Shown here piece by piece: positions 56,911-64,000 of a DNA stretch of 64,000 nucleotides. Origin of the DNA: Bradyrhizobium sp. CSA112 (GTDB taxonomy: Bacteria > Pseudomonadota > Alphaproteobacteria > Rhizobiales > Xanthobacteraceae); the NCBI RefSeq assembly GCF_029051645.1, contig NZ_JAACFS010000008.1, positions 62,001 to 126,000 on the forward strand, in the 5' to 3' direction. Within the stretch, counting starts at the first letter, position 1, and every line of letters begins with the position of its first letter. The notes beneath the pieces were generated by a model. The model had not been told where the DNA came from, searched no databases, and saw nothing but the letters and a program-made list of their open reading frames with translations. A program made the translations under genes and the position numbers.

Positions 56911-57783
56911 ATGCGCATGGAATCCAACAAGGACTTTCTTGAATTCCACGGATTGCCAAAAGAAATCATCCTTTCCATCATCGATCGCGCTCAGTCGCTG
57001 GCGACAGCCTGGAACGATCGCGCCATGCCGCAGAGCTTGTCAGGCAAACGTGTTGCCCTCATTGCCGACGATAGTGGATGGAGGAATACGACTGCTTTTG
57101 ATCTGGGCGTACAGGCCATGGGTGGCATCTGCGTCCAATCGCCAATCAGGTTCAATATCCATGAAACCACGGCGGATTTAGCGAGCTACCTCGACAACTG
57201 GTTCGACATTTTGGTTGTCCGCACCAAAGAGCTATCGACCTTGAATGAGCTCGCATCAATTGCCAAAGCTGCCGTGATAAATGCGAGAACGAGGTCCAAT
57301 CACCCTTGCGAAACACTTGGCGATCTCGCCTATATCCAAAGCAAGAAAGGGACTCTTGAGGGAATGAAAGTCGTTGGCGTTGCTCCGGACGCCAACATCC
57401 TCCGATCGTGGGTAGAAGCTTCCATCTCGATGCCTATCCAGGTGAGACAGGTCTATCCGGAAAACTGGCACGTCAAAGACGTCTCCCTATTGGGCCCAAA
57501 CTTCGCTGCGAGTACTGATCTCGCAGAGCTGTGGGATGCGGACGTTATCATTACCGACTCACGGCCAGGTGACGCCAATGAAGAGCAGATGCGGGAATAC
57601 CAGATTTCGACGTCTATTCTGGAGAAATGCCGTCCCGACGCCATCTTCCTTCCATGCCCGCCTGTTTCCAGGGAAAAGGAAGTCACCGCTGATGCAATGC
57701 GTCATCCGGCTTGCCAGAGTGCCGCTGCAAAGGCTTATCTTCTACACGCGCAAAACGCCCTGCTCGAATGGATCGCCACATAG
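56911..57783 (+). CDS. ornithine/aspartate carbamoyltransferase-family paralog, probably altered activity
   Basis: 290 residues (ATG 56911 or 56917). Two-domain ATCase/OTCase fold. The carbamoyl-phosphate motif S-T-R-T-R is replaced by G-W-R-N-T within SGWRNTTAFDLGVQAMGG, so only the central Arg remains. HPCETLGDLAYI matches the H-P-x-Q-x-L-x-D loop. The OTCase SMG loop and HCLP are missing; DSRPGDANEEQ and LPCPPVSREKEV stand there. Four lines count to about 53% GC against roughly 65% around it, which suggests transfer. No arginine genes adjoin it. Confidence 0.72.
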   Translation: MRMESNKDFLEFHGLPKEIILSIIDRAQSLATAWNDRAMPQSLSGKRVALIADDSGWRNTTAFDLGVQAMGGICVQSPIRFNIHETTADLASYLDNWFDILVVRTKELSTLNELASIAKAAVINARTRSNHPCETLGDLAYIQSKKGTLEGMKVVGVAPDANILRSWVEASISMPIQVRQVYPENWHVKDVSLLGPNFAASTDLAELWDADVIITDSRPGDANEEQMREYQISTSILEKCRPDAIFLPCPPVSREKEVTADAMRHPACQSAAAKAYLLHAQNALLEWIAT

Positions 57784-57840
57784 CCATATGAGCCGCCTGC
57801 AGCCATGTGGTGGTTGAGGCCCCTTCCGCATCTCGAATGT

Positions 57841-57882
57841 CAATGAAAAACCCCGGAGCATCCGCCCCGGGGTTTTTCATTG
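57841..57882. terminator. bidirectional terminator
   Basis: A perfect 16-bp stem, CAATGAAAAACCCCGG and its complement, with a 10-base loop. A-tract and T-tract flank the stem on both strands, so it serves both the carbamoyltransferase paralog and the convergent outer-membrane protein. Confidence 0.9.
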
Positions 57883-57899
57883 GCGCTTTGAAACAGCGC

Positions 57900-59321
57900 T
57901 CAGTACTTGGCAACGACCGGCGAATTGAAGTGGTAGTTGATGCCGGTGCGGAAGACGTGCTCGGTAACCGAACGGGTTGTCGTCGCCGGAACCGCGCCGA
58001 AGATGAAAGAGTCCGACGTCGAGCCGAGATCGACGTAGAGATATTCGGTCTTCGTCGTCCAGTTCGGGCCCAGCAATCCCAGCAGGTTGAAGGGCGTTTC
58101 GATGCCCGCACCCGCGGTCCAGCCGGTATTGGTGTGCGAGAACGATTGCGTCACCGGACCGACGAAGGAGTTGGTGTCGATCTTGGTCTTGATGCTGCCA
58201 TAAGCGAGACCGCCGGTCGCATAGAACAAGGTCGAGCCGACCGAATAACCCAGCCGTCCGCGAACCGTGCCGAACCATGGCAGGGTGGCATCGTAAGCCG
58301 CGCTCACTCCTGCCAGTCCGCATCCCAATACACACGTCTTGTCGTCTTGCAGGGTCGACCCCTGGATATCCGCCTCCAAGCCGAACACCCAGTTAGCGGC
58401 CTGCCAGTTGTAGCCCGCCTGCACGCCGCCAATGAAACCGTCGGAGGCCAGATTGAAGGTGTCCACGAACGGGCCCGGCACGCTCAGCGAGCTTCGGTCA
58501 CGGCCGTATCCGGACCCAAAATTGCCGCCGAGATAGAAACCGCTCCAATTGGCCGCAGCCACCGGCTGGTAATTCGAGTTGCCGCCGATCCGGTAGTTCA
58601 GGCCGGCGCGGAAGATGTTTTGGCGGATCTCGGTATTCACGTTGCTTGGGAAGAACAAGGGTGCGGCGAAGTCGGTCCGGTTGCCGAGATTCAGGTAGAG
58701 ATGTTCGATCTTTCCGGTCCAATTGCCGCCGAGCGCAGCCTCCACACCACTGCCCACCACCCATCCGCCTTGGGTGCGATCGGTTGAAAATGTTACCGGA
58801 ACCGGACCCGGACCCGATAGAGTTATCGTGGTGTTGACGTTGCCATAGGCAAAGCCGGCCGTCACATAGCTCAGTACCGGTCCTTTGGCCAGGCCGACAC
58901 GCCCGCGAACGGTACCAAACCAGTCGAGTTCCTGGCTGTAGTTCGTAAGCAAGCCGCCGCCGAAATTCAGATTGGTGCGGTCGTCGCTGAGGCCGGCTCC
59001 CTGGAGATCCGCTTCAACACCAAAAACGATCTGCCCGAGGACGGAATTCGTCTGCCAGTTGTATCCGATCTGCCCGCCACCGAACCCGCCTTGAGGCTGC
59101 AGGTAAAGCGAATAGTTTTGCCCCGGAAGCGGCTGATGTTGCGTCCTATCGCGTCCGAGTCCCCCTCCGGCGTTGACGCCGACATAGAAGCCGGTCCAGT
59201 CGTAGACGGCGGCCAGTGCGGGGGCTTTGGTGGAGGGACGGGCGGCGAGGTCTGCGGCGAGCGTCGGGGCGGATCCCAGGCCAACGAGAGCGGTGGCCAA
59301 CAGGTACTTCTTCATTTTCAT
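57900..59321 (-). CDS. tandem-duplicated outer-membrane beta-barrel protein (Omp25/RopB-like)
   Basis: 473 residues. Signal peptide MKMKKYLLATALVGLGSAPT. Two homologous halves: residues about 38-245 (DWTGFYVGVNAGGGLGRDRT ... FRAGLNYRIG) and 252-473 (NWSGFYLGGNFGSGYGRDRS ... FRTGINYHF). Shared internal motifs are GYNWQ, VFGVEAD / VFGLEAD, WFGTVRGR and KIEHLYLNLG / KTEYLYVDLG. Single-barrel members are about 220 residues. Outer membrane; function unknown. Confidence 0.88.
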   Translation of the reverse strand: MKMKKYLLATALVGLGSAPTLAADLAARPSTKAPALAAVYDWTGFYVGVNAGGGLGRDRTQHQPLPGQNYSLYLQPQGGFGGGQIGYNWQTNSVLGQIVFGVEADLQGAGLSDDRTNLNFGGGLLTNYSQELDWFGTVRGRVGLAKGPVLSYVTAGFAYGNVNTTITLSGPGPVPVTFSTDRTQGGWVVGSGVEAALGGNWTGKIEHLYLNLGNRTDFAAPLFFPSNVNTEIRQNIFRAGLNYRIGGNSNYQPVAAANWSGFYLGGNFGSGYGRDRSSLSVPGPFVDTFNLASDGFIGGVQAGYNWQAANWVFGLEADIQGSTLQDDKTCVLGCGLAGVSAAYDATLPWFGTVRGRLGYSVGSTLFYATGGLAYGSIKTKIDTNSFVGPVTQSFSHTNTGWTAGAGIETPFNLLGLLGPNWTTKTEYLYVDLGSTSDSFIFGAVPATTTRSVTEHVFRTGINYHFNSPVVAKY

Positions 59322-59325
59322 TTAC

Positions 59326-59350
59326 GGCATTCCCAGTCCGGCATTCCCAG
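59326..59350 (-). repeat. 14-base tandem duplication at the ribosome site of the barrel gene
   Basis: On the minus strand CTGGGAATGCC occurs twice (59340-59350 and 59326-59336), period 14. The second copy abuts the start codon region, so the ribosome-binding segment is duplicated. Confidence 0.6.
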
Positions 59351-59370
59351 CACGTCCGACAAACGTGCTG
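59348..59370. promoter_or_regulatory. palindrome in the barrel gene upstream region
   Basis: CAGCACGT-N7-ACGTGCTG, perfect 8-bp arms, about 30-50 bases before the start codon. Candidate operator or 5' UTR hairpin. Confidence 0.45.
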
Positions 59371-59469
59371 CCGGTGCTCACCATGTCCTTACCGGATTCG
59401 TATCTTAAAGCTGTAGCCGAGCAACCACATCCTTCGGGATTTCTCTCACGCGACGAACTGCGGCATTCC

Positions 59470-60081
59470 TCAGCCGCTTTTCTTGGCAACGGCGAACAGC
59501 ATCGACGCCATCTTGTCATCAAATCCTATGACTTCGCCGGTTTCGATCGACAACGAACCCCATCTGCCCGCCACGGCGTAGGTCGCACGCAGCCAGTCCT
59601 GCGAGGGATAGTTGTAATAGCGATCGAGCGTATCGCGGCCATCGCCATCGCCTTCCTTGTAACTTGCGAAGAAATAACCCGCAGGCTTTAGCGCGCGCCA
59701 AATCCGCGCCAGAACATCCGCAAGTTCCGGCCTGGGCACATGAAGCAGGCAGGCATTGGCCCAAACAGCATCATAGGCCTCGACCTCGTCGAGTTCATGA
59801 AACAGCAGCGTCTCGACGGTGCGGCCGAGATGCTTTGACGCGACATCAGCCATTTCCGGCGACCCGTCCGTCGCGCGCACATCGAACCCTCGCGCCAGCA
59901 TTTCCGCGGTGTCGCCGCCGGCGCCGCAGCCGAGTTCGAGAATAGAGGCGCCCGGCGGAAGCTGCGCCAGAAACGCCGTCAGCCGCGCCTGACGCGAGGT
60001 GAACGTGCGTTTGGCATAGGCTTCCGCGTTGCCGCGGTAGAATTGCAGCGTCGTTTCGTCCACCGCAGCACCTCGTGTCAC
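59470..60081 (-). CDS. class I SAM-dependent methyltransferase
   Basis: 203 residues from GTG 60081. SAM motif I ILELGCGAGGDTAEMLARGF near residue 46, motif II VRATDGSPEMA, and LLHVPRPELADVLARIWRALKPAGYFFASYK. Substrate unknown. Its GTG overlaps the argC stop by four bases (GTGA), so it is translationally coupled to arginine synthesis genes. Confidence 0.88.
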   Translation of the reverse strand: MTRGAAVDETTLQFYRGNAEAYAKRTFTSRQARLTAFLAQLPPGASILELGCGAGGDTAEMLARGFDVRATDGSPEMADVASKHLGRTVETLLFHELDEVEAYDAVWANACLLHVPRPELADVLARIWRALKPAGYFFASYKEGDGDGRDTLDRYYNYPSQDWLRATYAVAGRWGSLSIETGEVIGFDDKMASMLFAVAKKSG

Positions 60082-61127
60082 GGGAACAGCGCGATCTGTT
60101 CCAGCCCCGCGGTCTCGGGCAGCCCGAACATCAGGTTCATGTTCTGGATCGCCTGTCCGGCCGACCCCTTCACCAGGTTGTCGAGCGTCGAGATGACGAT
60201 CGCCCGGTTCTTGATGCGATCGGCGACGACGCCGATTTGCACATAGTTGGAGCCGCGCACGTTCTGGGTCTGCGGCAGTACGCCCTTCTTGGCCACATGC
60301 ACGAAGGGCTCGTTGGCGTAGGCCTGCTCCAGCGCCGCCCGCAAGTCGTCCGGTGTCGCGCCGTTGAGCTTGACATAGGACGTGCAGAGTTCGCCCCGCG
60401 CCATCGGAATCAGATGCGGCGTGAAGTTCACCGTCACCGTGGAGCCCGCGGCGACGCCGATCTCCTGCTCGATTTCAGGCGCGTGCCGGTGGGTGCCGAC
60501 CGAATAGGGCGACAGCCCCTCGCCCGCCTCGCTGAACAGCGTGTTCTGCTTCAGCCCGCGTCCGGCGCCGGTGACGCCCGATTTCGCGTCGATGACGATG
60601 TCGTCGACGTCGATCAGCTTGGCTTTCGCCAGCGGCACCAGCGCCAGCAGCGCCGCCGTCGGATAGCAGCCGGGACAGGCGACGAGCCGCGCGGCCGAGA
60701 TCTTCTCCCGGTAGAACTCGGTGAGGCCATAGACGGCCTCGCCCTGTAGTTCGAGCGCCCGGTGCTCATGGCCGTACCATTGCGCATAGGTGTCCTTGTT
60801 GCGCAGCCGGAAATCGGCGGACATGTCGAGGACCTTGATGTCAGGATTGGCCTTGAGGACCGCGGCGATGATGTCCTGCGTGGTGCCGTGCGGCAGCCCG
60901 CAGAACACCGCGTCAAGCGTGGTCCAATCGACCTTCTCCCATTCGATGAGCTTTGGCAGATCCAGCATGAAGAAATGCGGAAACACGTCGCCCATCGACT
61001 TGCCGGCGTGGGTATTGGCGGTGAGCGCGGTGATCTCGGCATTCGGATGCCGCGCCAACAGGCGCACCGCGTCGGCTCCGGTGTATCCGGAGGCGCCGAG
61101 AATGCCGATCTTCTTCTTCGAGCTCAT
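60078..61127 (-). CDS. argC: N-acetyl-gamma-glutamyl-phosphate reductase
   Basis: 349 residues from ATG 61127. KKIGILGASGYTGADAVRLL (NADP site), VFCGLPHGTTQDI, catalytic Cys in LVACPGCYPTAALLALVPL near residue 155 and HRHAPEIEQEIG. Third step of arginine synthesis. The start overlaps the paiB stop (TGATG). Lies behind an apparent arginine-codon leader. Confidence 0.95.
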   Translation of the reverse strand: MSSKKKIGILGASGYTGADAVRLLARHPNAEITALTANTHAGKSMGDVFPHFFMLDLPKLIEWEKVDWTTLDAVFCGLPHGTTQDIIAAVLKANPDIKVLDMSADFRLRNKDTYAQWYGHEHRALELQGEAVYGLTEFYREKISAARLVACPGCYPTAALLALVPLAKAKLIDVDDIVIDAKSGVTGAGRGLKQNTLFSEAGEGLSPYSVGTHRHAPEIEQEIGVAAGSTVTVNFTPHLIPMARGELCTSYVKLNGATPDDLRAALEQAYANEPFVHVAKKGVLPQTQNVRGSNYVQIGVVADRIKNRAIVISTLDNLVKGSAGQAIQNMNLMFGLPETAGLEQIALFP

Positions 61128-61807
61128 CACGCGTTCCTTTCAGGCGTCATTTGGTTGTCTTGTATCGTTTCGGCGGCGAATGCCAGCGGCCGCGCCGCGC
61201 GCATCAGGGCTGCGATTTCGCGCGCGTCCGCGTCGCCTTGCGTGGCGAGCGCTTGTGCCAGCGCCGTATAGTCGGCGTCGGACTTGTGCTGGTTCAGCTT
61301 GAAACTGCCTTCGACCTCCTCGACAGTCATCTCAAAGCCCACAATCGCCTTCTTCATCGCCTCCAGCCGCCCGGCCGTCATCTTCGACGACAGCCAGGGC
61401 TTTTTCGGCAACAGCCGCTCCTCGAACTTGGCGCTGAGCGTGTCGATCTGATCAGCGAGTTCGTCGTCGGACAGTTTTCGCACCGAACCTGTGAGATGCA
61501 CCGCCTGATAGAGCCAGGTCGGCACCTGGTCGGCCGAGACATACCAGTCCGGCGACACATAGGTGTCAGCGCCGTTGACGGCCAACAGCCACGGCGTCGT
61601 CCCGTCCGCCAGTCCTACCAGCGGATTGTGACGGGCGACATGAAACAGCGCACGCGGCGTGCCGTCATTGGCCGAGGTCAGATAAAACGGCAGCGGCGAG
61701 GCGACCGGCTTCTTGCCGTCCCACGCGCAAGCCAAACCGAAGCCGCGCGCTTCCGCAAACGCGAGGCTCGCGGCGCGGTCGGACTTGAACAGTGGTGGCG
61801 TATACAT
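61127..61807 (-). CDS. PaiB-family FMN-binding protein
   Basis: 226 residues. MYTPPLFKSDRAASLAFAEA, ASPLPFYL, LFHVARHNPLVG, YVSPDWYVSADQVPTWLYQAVHLTG and KLNQHKSDADY are all PaiB-type motifs. The family has an FMN-binding split barrel and includes a B. subtilis negative regulator. AGGAG precedes ATG 61807. First cistron of the operon with argC. Confidence 0.9.
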   Translation of the reverse strand: MYTPPLFKSDRAASLAFAEARGFGLACAWDGKKPVASPLPFYLTSANDGTPRALFHVARHNPLVGLADGTTPWLLAVNGADTYVSPDWYVSADQVPTWLYQAVHLTGSVRKLSDDELADQIDTLSAKFEERLLPKKPWLSSKMTAGRLEAMKKAIVGFEMTVEEVEGSFKLNQHKSDADYTALAQALATQGDADAREIAALMRAARPLAFAAETIQDNQMTPERNA

Positions 61808-61869
61808 CTCAAACTCCTGCTTGACGTAGGAGCCGCCAGTTCAGACCGCGTTTTTCGAAGAAGGGAGAA

Positions 61870-61892
61870 GCCGCGGGACCCGATCCGGCGGC
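61870..61892 (-). terminator. terminator-like hairpin in the paiB-argC leader
   Basis: On the minus strand GCCGC-C-GGA-tcggg-TCC-C-GCGGC, eight pairs with one mismatch, followed by the pyrimidine tract TTCTCCCTTCTT. Weaker T-run than a classic terminator. It lies between the leader peptide and paiB. Confidence 0.5.
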
Positions 61893-61905
61893 AGGGGCGA
61901 CGATC

Positions 61906-61980
61906 TCAAACGCAGACGTCCGCCCATACCGCGATAGTGCGGCGGCGGCGAGCGATGGTCATGGTCGCGGCGATATTCAT
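61906..61980 (-). CDS. leader peptide with four consecutive Arg codons, 24 residues
   Basis: Reads MNIAATMTIARRRRTIAVW, ending ADVCV and TGA. Residues 11-14 are all Arg (CGC CGC CGC CGC). It precedes paiB-argC. The ATG is seven bases after a TATAGC -10, so the mRNA would begin at the start codon. Stalling at the Arg run could report arginine charging. CGC is a frequent codon in this GC-rich genome, so a chance run cannot be excluded. Confidence 0.55.
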   Translation of the reverse strand: MNIAATMTIARRRRTIAVWADVCV

Positions 61981-62016
61981 GGGCGCGGCTATAAGGCCGC
62001 GCCCCTCTGGCGTCAA
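61981..62016 (-). promoter_or_regulatory. paiB-argC operon promoter with inverted repeat over the -10
   Basis: Minus strand: TTGACG (62011-62016), 17-base spacer, TATAGC (61988-61993). The -10 is framed by a perfect 9-bp inverted repeat GGGCGCGGC-CTTATA-GCCGCGCCC (61981-62004). The repeat could be a repressor site or the end hairpin of the upstream MBL gene. Confidence 0.65.
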
Positions 62017-62047
62017 GTTATGGCTGCCATTCCGGCAATGTCCGGCG

Positions 62048-63037
62048 TCAGATCACCGGATTCCACGGCGCCGGGACCAGCCGGTAACCGTTGCCGTCCT
62101 TCTCGACGAAGCCGTTGGCCGGGAACGGATAGTGGAAGCCCTGGACCCGCATCTTGTCGGCGACCAGCATGTCATAGACCCGGCGGCGGGTCTTTTCCGC
62201 CAGCGCCGGATCCTGGTCGAACATCAGGTGCCAGCCCGGATTGGTGGCGAACAACGCCGGGTGGTTGGTGACATCGGACTGGATGAACACCTTGTCGGAG
62301 CCTGACGCGAGAACGTAGGAGGTGTGGCCCGGCGTGTGACCGATGGTTTCTACCGCCGTCAGCCCCGGCGCGACTTCCTTGCCCCACTCATAGGGCGTCA
62401 CCTTCTTCTTCAGCCCGGCCTCGAGCACGCGGCGGGCGTTCTTGAACACGGTCTGCATTCGCCCTTCGGGCGCGCGGCTCATTTCGCCGTCGTCCATGAA
62501 GTATTTCCATTCCGTCGCCGGCACGAGCACCTCTGCATTAGGGAATGCCAACGTGTTCTCGGCGGTCAGAAGGCCGTTGATGTGATCGCCGTGGAAATGT
62601 GAGATGACAACCAGGTCGACATTCTTGGGATCAATGCCGGCAGCCGCCATGTTGGTTGCGAACTGCCCGACATTGCCCTTGCTCGACGCGAAGGCGGCGG
62701 CACCGTTGCCGGTGTCGACCACCACGAGCTTGCCGCCGGTGTTGATGACGAGCGGCGCGAACTGGATCGACACCTTGTCCTTCGGCATGAAGGCCTTCTC
62801 GAGCGCCGCGTTGACCTCATCCTTCTTGGCATTGAGCACGAAGGTGTCGGGTAGCGCCATGGTGTTGACGCCGTCGGAGATCGCCGTCACCTGGGCATCG
62901 CCCACCTTGTAGCGATAGAAGCTCGGCGCCTGCTTGTCCGCCGCCGGCGCAGCGGCCTTGGCGGGCGCTTGCGACAGCAAGGGCGTAGCGGCGAGCGCAG
63001 CGGCTCCCACGAGTGCGTGACGACGTGACAATTCCAT
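62048..63037 (-). CDS. MBL-fold metallo-hydrolase, Tat-exported
   Basis: 329 residues from ATG 63037 (AAGGAC upstream). Tat signal MELSRRHALVGAAALAATPL. Metal motif VVISHFHGDHINGL (H-x-H-x-D-H) near residue 150, then GHTPGHTSYVL and IQSDVTNHPALF. Quorum-quenching lactonases and related hydrolases have this build; substrate unknown. Confidence 0.9.
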   Translation of the reverse strand: MELSRRHALVGAAALAATPLLSQAPAKAAAPAADKQAPSFYRYKVGDAQVTAISDGVNTMALPDTFVLNAKKDEVNAALEKAFMPKDKVSIQFAPLVINTGGKLVVVDTGNGAAAFASSKGNVGQFATNMAAAGIDPKNVDLVVISHFHGDHINGLLTAENTLAFPNAEVLVPATEWKYFMDDGEMSRAPEGRMQTVFKNARRVLEAGLKKKVTPYEWGKEVAPGLTAVETIGHTPGHTSYVLASGSDKVFIQSDVTNHPALFATNPGWHLMFDQDPALAEKTRRRVYDMLVADKMRVQGFHYPFPANGFVEKDGNGYRLVPAPWNPVI

Positions 63038-63233
63038 GGTGATGTCCTTCCACTGAGACGATGGATTTGGTTCGCGGGATTGACCCGCTTTGAAGCGCGC
63101 CCTTGGTTCGGTTGCCGCTGAATCCATCAGCGTTTCTGCGATAGCGCGGCGACGGCAATGCGAAGATGCTCCGGTCGGTCTACGCATCTTGGGAGCTAAC
63201 ACCCCCGTCATCGGCTTATTCCGGCCAGGCTGC

Positions 63234-63764
63234 CTACGCCACCCGCCACAGCCATTCGGCAAGTTTTCCCATCACGTCGCCGACCAGCAGCAGGGCGGCC
63301 GACCAGACCAGCGCCGAGACGAAATTGGCGATCTGGAAAGGCCAGTAGGACATCTCGAAAATGCCGGCGGCGAGCGGCACCGAGGCTCGCAGCGGCCCGA
63401 AGAAGCGACCGATGAAGATCGAAGGCACGCCCCATTTTTTCACGAATTCTTCGCCGCGCGGCAGGATCTCGGGATAGCGCGAGAGCGGCCACATCTCGGC
63501 GACATGCTCCTTGTACCGGTAGCCGAACCAATAGGAGACCCAGTCGCCGAGCGCCGCGCCCAAGCCGCCGGCCAGCCAGACCGGCCAGAAGCTGATGCCG
63601 CTGACGCCGATCAGCGCGCCGATCGCGACCAGCGCGCCCCAGGCCGGCACCAGCAGCGAGACGAAGGCAAGCGATTCGCCGAACGCCAGCACCAGGACGA
63701 TCGGAGCGGCCCAGACCTGATTGTCACGCACGAAATCGGCCAGAGCGCGCACATAATCATCCAT
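63234..63764 (-). CDS. DedA family membrane protein
   Basis: 176 residues from ATG 63764. Hydrophobic segments with DedA motifs: VLVLAFGESLAFVSLLVPAW, GAALGDWVSYWFGYRYKE, FVKKWGVPSIFIGRFFGPLRASVPLAAGI. DedA proteins flip polyprenyl phosphate or phospholipids and affect envelope stress resistance. Longer readings upstream lack a ribosome site. Confidence 0.9.
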   Translation of the reverse strand: MDDYVRALADFVRDNQVWAAPIVLVLAFGESLAFVSLLVPAWGALVAIGALIGVSGISFWPVWLAGGLGAALGDWVSYWFGYRYKEHVAEMWPLSRYPEILPRGEEFVKKWGVPSIFIGRFFGPLRASVPLAAGIFEMSYWPFQIANFVSALVWSAALLLVGDVMGKLAEWLWRVA

Positions 63765-64000
63765 TCCGAGCCCTTTCCGCCCCGATTCCTGTCTTTGAAC
63801 CCTTCTTACCGGTTCCGCCGGGAAGAACAGGTAAGCCAGCCCCTTCCGCGACATCAAGTCACAAAGCCGGGGGCCGGTGCGTGAACCGACACCGGATGGG
63901 CAAGCGGCCTGAGCCAAAGATCTGAGCTGTGGCGATCAGCTCTGGGGCGGCGCTGTCCGCCTCGGCGGACGCGTTACCGACGCACAGCCAACACACGGCG
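63765..64000. other. right edge, no gene called
   Basis: Upstream region of the DedA gene. A minus-strand frame open from the right edge to a TGA at 63859-63861 reads like ...CVGNASAEADSAAPE but is too short and cut off to judge. Nothing else seen. Confidence 0.2.

Overview
The window looks like a chromosomal segment of a Bradyrhizobium-type alphaproteobacterium (Nitrobacteraceae, Hyphomicrobiales). This rests on the high GC content, many four-base ATGA/GTGA gene overlaps, the mix of protein families (class I PhaC, OpgC, NodU-type carbamoyltransferase, Omp25-like barrels, very small membrane proteins), EcfG-type GGAAC-N16/17-(c)GTT promoters, and two interspersed palindromic repeats I recognise from that genus. 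It reads as ordinary core and semi-core chromosome. I see no prophage, insertion sequence, CRISPR array or conjugative element.

Layout. 1-5213 (minus): leucine/isovalerate breakdown (HMG-CoA lyase cut by the left edge, both methylcrotonyl-CoA carboxylase subunits, isovaleryl-CoA dehydrogenase), facing a TetR and an Lrp regulator. 6.6-10.8 kb: a complex I NDUFS4-like protein, OpgC, a NodU-type carbamoyltransferase and a Gly/Tyr/Arg-rich secreted protein. 10.9-17.9 kb: a divergent catabolic locus with three hydrolases of ring-cleavage type facing a four-part ABC importer and a GntR regulator. 18.3-27.1 kb: mostly small stress, envelope and unknown proteins, with tRNA-Pro, a sirtuin, a double cold-shock protein and many proteins under 90 residues, some behind EcfG-type promoters. 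27.3-31.7 kb: tRNA-Glu, a carbamoylase-like hydrolase with an MFS transporter, and a PrsW protease. 31.7-33.1 kb: DAHP synthase behind an attenuator. 33.1-36.8 kb: the EF-P beta-lysylation system (epmB, epmA, efp). 36.8-43.2 kb: peptidoglycan enzymes (M23 peptidase, two L,D-transpeptidases, a lytic transglycosylase) with an AhpD-like/MarR pair between them. 43.2-54.2 kb: redox and housekeeping genes (azoR, SDR, recJ, a chemotaxis-like sensor, a haloacid dehalogenase, glpX, hom, a class I aminotransferase). 54.5-64 kb: phaC, a MAPEG protein, an odd ornithine-carbamoyltransferase paralog, a duplicated outer-membrane barrel, a paiB-argC-methyltransferase operon, an MBL hydrolase and a DedA protein.

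The strongest non-coding observations are two apparent leader-peptide attenuators. The DAHP synthase gene follows a 26-codon leader containing Phe-Trp-Tyr-Phe-Ser-Tyr and a clean terminator/antiterminator set. The paiB-argC operon follows a 24-codon leader with four consecutive Arg codons. In both, a sigma-70-like promoter puts the leader ATG exactly seven bases after the -10 box, so both leaders look leaderless, as reported for trpL in Sinorhizobium meliloti. Other notable signals are a candidate EcfG-dependent small RNA at about 22.5 kb, several operators that bracket a -10 box, a carbamoyltransferase paralog that has lost most of its carbamoyl-phosphate motif, and a receptor-like protein with reversed domain order. 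All function calls come from reading the sequence; no database search was run.
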